Assembly: GCA_038230775.1 (NCBI GenBank)
Contig: JBBRMQ010000187.1
Location: forward strand, 1-8,622
DNA length: 8,622 bases
Direction of reading: 5' to 3'
From: JBBRMQ01 sp038230775
GTDB taxonomy: Bacteria > Acidobacteriota > Thermoanaerobaculia > Gp7-AA8
How positions within the stretch are numbered: the stretch's first letter is position 1; every line of letters starts with the position of its first letter. Of the stretch, positions 6,642-8,622 are shown in pieces. The position numbers and the translations under genes were made by a program. The notes beneath the pieces are model-generated. The model was not told where the DNA came from. It worked only from the letters and a program-made list of their open reading frames with translations, and searched no databases.

Positions 6642-7670
6642 ATGGACTGGACCAGCGACGAATCCGCCGTACTGTTGAATCCGAGGATGCCCGACGCGGA
6701 GCGGGCGCGGCTCGAGAATGTGGTGCCGCCCTGGAAGCGCACCGTTTTCGTAGCGACCTCGGGGACCACCGGGGCGCTGAAGCTCGTAGCGCTGTCCAAG
6801 GAAGCGATCCTCGCCTCGGCTGCTGCCGTCAATCACAGGCTGAATGCCACGCGTGAGGATGTGTGGTGCCGCGTTCTTCCGCTCTTTCATGTCGGTGGCC
6901 TCGGAATCATCGCGCGTGCGTTCCTGACCCAGTCGAAGGTGATGGAGATCGAGTGGAGTGTAGACGCGTTCGCGGAGTCCGGCGCGACGCTCGCGTCGCT
7001 CGTTCCTGCGCAGGTGCACGACCTCGTGCGCGCCGGACGCAAGGCTCCAGCCGGGATTCGCGGGATTCTGGTCGGTGGCGGGGCCTTCGACACGGAATTG
7101 CAGGCGCACGCGCGCAAGCTCGGATGGCCGATGCTTGCTACCTACGGCATGAGCGAGTGTGCTTCGACCATCACGGTTGAGAATGTGCTTCTTCCGCATC
7201 TCGAGGCGCGCGAGGAGGAGGATGGGCGTGTGGCGCTTCGCGGGGACTCGCTGCTGACCGCGTATGTGTTCGCGAACGGTGCGGTTGTCGACCCGAAACA
7301 ACAGGGGTGGTTCGTCAGCGAAGACTACGGCGAGGTTCGCGGCCGTATGGTCCGGATTGCCGGGCGTGCGAGCGACTTCATCAAGATCGGAGGGGAGTCG
7401 GTCGATCTCAAGCGGCTGGACGCGATCCTCGATTCGGTCCGAGGGGGTGTTGAAGCGGCGATTGTGGCGGTTGATGATCCGCGGCTGGGTTCGGTGATCC
7501 ATATGGTGTCGACGAGCGAAGCAGCGGCTGTGGCTGCTGCGTTTAACGATCGAGTTCTGCCATTCGAGCGGGTGCGGAAGACCCACCTCATCCAAACGAT
7601 CCCCCGGTCGAGCCTGGGCAAGCTCCTACGAGGTCGGATTCAGGCGCAGATCGATGAAAATCTGGAATAG
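6642..7670 (+). CDS. menE: o-Succinylbenzoate-CoA ligase, short type
   Basis: Adenylate-forming enzyme that activates o-succinylbenzoate with ATP and CoA, giving OSB-CoA, the substrate of MenB. The protein is 342 aa. The phosphate-binding A3 motif VATSGTTGALKLVALS is at 37-52 with K47. LPLFHVGGLG is at 79-88, the YGMSE motif at 168-172, SEDYG (226-230) in place of the usual TGD with Asp retained, GRASDFIKIGGESVDL at 241-256, and the C-terminal PRSSLGKLLRG (321-331) with the adenylation lysine K327. The first 100 or so residues of the long acyl-CoA ligase layout are absent, as in short MenE proteins of some phyla, so this is not evidently a truncation. ATG 6642 has no spaced Shine-Dalgarno; a leaderless start is likely. 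The assignment to MenE rather than another small ligase rests mainly on the menBA neighbours. Confidence 0.85.
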   Translation: MDWTSDESAVLLNPRMPDAERARLENVVPPWKRTVFVATSGTTGALKLVALSKEAILASAAAVNHRLNATREDVWCRVLPLFHVGGLGIIARAFLTQSKVMEIEWSVDAFAESGATLASLVPAQVHDLVRAGRKAPAGIRGILVGGGAFDTELQAHARKLGWPMLATYGMSECASTITVENVLLPHLEAREEEDGRVALRGDSLLTAYVFANGAVVDPKQQGWFVSEDYGEVRGRMVRIAGRASDFIKIGGESVDLKRLDAILDSVRGGVEAAIVAVDDPRLGSVIHMVSTSEAAAVAAAFNDRVLPFERVRKTHLIQTIPRSSLGKLLRGRIQAQIDENLE

Positions 7671-7676
7671 GGATCA

Positions 7677-7701
7677 GGGTGGTGCCGTTGTCACCGGTCC
7701 C
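7677..7701 (+). terminator. Weak terminator-like hairpin after menE
   Basis: GGG (7677-7679) and GGTG (7681-7684) can pair with CACC (7692-7695) and CCC (7699-7701) around a 7-nt loop, with a small internal loop. The T-rich stretch GTTCTTTTC comes only about 14 nt later (7715-7723), so intrinsic termination would be inefficient. Confidence 0.25.
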
Positions 7702-7742
7702 AACGCAGGGAGTCGTTCTTTTCAAACCAAGTAACATGAGTC

Positions 7743-7770
7743 TGCACAACGAGTTGTGCACGAGATCGTG
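7743..7770. repeat. Two overlapping palindromes, operator-like
   Basis: TGCACAAC-GA-GTTGTGCA (7743-7760) is a perfect 8-2-8 inverted repeat. It is directly followed, sharing CA, by CACGA-GA-TCGTG (7759-7770). Both have GA at the centre, 13 bp apart. No T-run follows, so a terminator is unlikely; a binding site for a dimeric protein is the best guess. Confidence 0.45.
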
Positions 7771-7788
7771 AAATAGAACGCGTGTTTA

Positions 7789-7801
7789 AGCGGTTACCGC
7801 T
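7789..7801. repeat. Short palindrome AGCGGTTACCGCT
   Basis: AGCGGT and ACCGCT flank a single central T. It lies about 93 bp upstream of the first rRNA promoter. Function unknown; could be chance. Confidence 0.25.
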
Positions 7802-7893
7802 GATCACACCCGGCAGCACGATCGTTGACGAAGCTTCAGTCCGCACGGCGGAATAGGCATCAGCACAAATAAGTTGTTGGAGATCCCGCGGCG

Positions 7894-7922
7894 TTGACAG
7901 AAAGCGAGGCGGGGCGTAGGAT
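7894..7922 (+). promoter_or_regulatory. rRNA operon promoter P1
   Basis: TTGACA (7894-7899), a 17-nt spacer and TAGGAT (7917-7922, 4 of 6) predict +1 near 7929. An AT-rich stretch AAATAAGTTGTT (7866-7877) lies upstream like a weak UP element. The leader to 16S would be about 360 nt. Confidence 0.6.
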
Positions 7923-8031
7923 TCACGGTCCCGGCGAGCGGCAAATCAGCGCAGTTCTTTCCAGCCGAAAAAGCCGAAAATCAGCAGTCCGAGTCAGACG
8001 GAACCTCTTCACGAGACGGGAGATGTTTCGC

Positions 8032-8060
8032 TTGACACGGACCGGGGGGTCTGGCACTCT
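8032..8060 (+). promoter_or_regulatory. rRNA operon promoter P2
   Basis: TTGACA (8032-8037) is followed at 17 nt by CACTCT (8055-8060), a poor -10, then a GC-rich discriminator GTGCGCCC of the kind linked to stringent control. Predicted +1 is about 8067. Tandem rRNA promoters are common. Confidence 0.5.
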
Positions 8061-8082
8061 GTGCGCCCTTCGCGGACGTCGG

Positions 8083-8093
8083 TTCCTTGACAA
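8083..8093 (+). promoter_or_regulatory. boxA-like antitermination element in the rRNA leader
   Basis: TTCCTTGACAA followed by CTGAATA resembles the rrn boxA (E. coli TGCTCTTTAACA) bound by NusB/S10. It lies about 195 nt upstream of mature 16S. The embedded TTGACA has no -10 partner, so boxA is preferred to a third promoter. Confidence 0.5.
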
Positions 8094-8175
8094 CTGAATA
8101 GGATAGGTAAGAAGACAACCAACGTGATTCCTTTGTGGATCTCGTGCAAACGGGGTTCGCAGAATCAGTATTGAT

Positions 8176-8204
8176 GATTGGTTCGTATGCAAATACGAAC
8201 AATC
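8176..8204 (+). other. Pre-16S leader hairpin 1 with GCAA loop
   Basis: GATTG and TTCGTAT pair with ATACGAA and CAATC: 12 bp with G8181 bulged, closed by a GCAA (GNRA) tetraloop at 8189-8192. Probably a leader fold acting in antitermination, assembly or processing. Confidence 0.55.
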
Positions 8205-8215
8205 CGAATAAGCAA

Positions 8216-8239
8216 CATCAGTCGTTCATACGATTGATG
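8216..8239 (+). other. Pre-16S leader hairpin 2
   Basis: CATCAGTCGT pairs over 10 bp (one G-U) with ACGATTGATG around a TCAT loop. It starts 11 nt after hairpin 1 and ends about 49 nt before the mature 16S 5' end. Confidence 0.5.
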
Positions 8240-8288
8240 CCAAGAGTCAGACTTCAAAGTTAACGCGGTCTAACGAGATCGCAGAGTT

Positions 8289-8622
8289 CAACTGGAGAGT
8301 TTGATCCTGGCTCAGAATGAACGCTGGCGGCGTGCTTTACACATGCAAGTCGAGCGAGGCGTGTAGCAATACACAGTCGAGCGGCGAACGGGTGAGTAAC
8401 GCGTGGATAACCTACCCAGAGGTGGGGGATAACCCGGGGAAACTCGGGCTAATACCGCATATGACCGTGAGGTCAAAGGCGGCTCGCAAGGGCTGTCGCC
8501 ATTGGAGGGGTCCGCGTACGATTAGCTAGTTGGTAGGGTAATGGCCTACCAAGGCGACGATCGTTAGCCGGCCTGAGAGGGTGATCGGCCACACTGGAAC
8601 TGAGACACGGTCCAGACTCCTA
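8289..8622 (+). rRNA. rrs: 16S ribosomal RNA, 5' part (partial)
   Basis: The gene is recognised by GAGTTTGATCCTGGCTCAG (8297-8315), GAACGCTGGCGGCGTGC, ACATGCAAGTCGAGCG, GGCGAACGGGTGAGTAACGC and CTGAGACACGGTCCAGACTC. Counting back from AGAGTTTGATC by E. coli numbering puts nucleotide 1 at about 8289. The window ends near E. coli position 340. The V1 hairpin is short: GTGTA-GCAA-TACAC. Most diagnostic regions are beyond the edge, so phylum cannot be fixed by eye; the visible segment is compatible with Acidobacteriota-like lineages. Confidence 0.97.

Larger units (their letters stand above)
7671..8288. other. Non-coding region upstream of 16S: terminator, palindromes, promoters, leader
   Basis: No reading frame here resembles a protein; short frames on both strands cross promoter and leader signals. 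The first part (7671-7890) holds a weak hairpin and three palindromes. The second (7894-8060) holds two TTGACA-type promoters. The last (8061-8288) is the AT-richer pre-16S leader with a boxA-like element and two hairpins. No tRNA gene was seen. Confidence 0.6.

Noticed and set aside
7828..7846. Possible second copy of the thrA palindromic element (GAAGCTTCAGTCCGCAC)
   Set aside because: The similarity is short, requires a gap and lacks the inverted partner; probably chance.
8087..8092. Third TTGACA as an rRNA promoter P3
   Set aside because: No acceptable -10 hexamer lies 16-18 nt downstream (AGAAGA at 17), and the surrounding bases fit boxA.
7894..8202. Small open frames on both strands before 16S
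   Set aside because: They overlap rRNA promoters, boxA and leader hairpins, have no ribosome binding site or recognisable motif, and one starts at the TTG of a -35 box.
8317..8529. 70-aa open frame inside 16S
   Set aside because: It is translation of rRNA sequence.

Overview
The window is GC-rich bacterial chromosome. It holds an aspartate-family amino-acid operon, a menaquinone (vitamin K2) locus and the 5' end of an rRNA operon. The visible 16S segment (about the first 334 nt), the menaquinone genes, the wax-synthase-like acyltransferase and the lack of Shine-Dalgarno sites on lead genes suggest a GC-rich Gram-negative-type phylum. Acidobacteriota or a relative is my best guess, with low confidence, because no alignment could be run.

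Layout. Positions 1-3774 (minus strand) carry thrA-thrB-thrC, with each junction a 4-nt ATGA overlap and thrC cut by the window edge. ThrA is the fused aspartokinase/homoserine dehydrogenase, so homoserine formation, its phosphorylation and its conversion to threonine lie in one transcript. A menB-menA pair starts divergently after only 26 bp (plus strand, 3801-5476, GTGA overlap). Converging on it from the other side is a two-gene minus-strand operon (5454-6604): a small membrane protein and an MBOAT/wax-synthase-like O-acyltransferase, whose 3' end overlaps menA by 23 bp. Thirty-seven bp beyond, menE (short-type o-succinylbenzoate-CoA ligase) runs on the plus strand (6642-7670). MenE, MenB and MenA catalyse successive late steps of menaquinone synthesis: OSB to OSB-CoA, to DHNA-CoA, then prenylation of DHNA after thioester hydrolysis. 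No menF, menD, menC or menH is visible.

Positions 7671-8288 hold no convincing gene. They contain a weak terminator-like hairpin, several palindromes, two tandem sigma70-type promoters with TTGACA and 17-nt spacers, a boxA-like antitermination element and two strong leader hairpins. The 16S rRNA gene begins near 8289 and leaves the window.

The most unusual points are: (i) a nested palindromic repeat lying in frame inside the aspartokinase coding sequence, adding about 19 codons that read as a GFSR...RLKP peptide; (ii) every in-frame TTA codon I could find lies in GTTAGGC, three of the four in ACGTTAGGC; (iii) the first genes of transcription units look leaderless while downstream threonine genes have good Shine-Dalgarno sites; (iv) two mutually overlapping, face-to-face promoters between menE and the acyltransferase operon.
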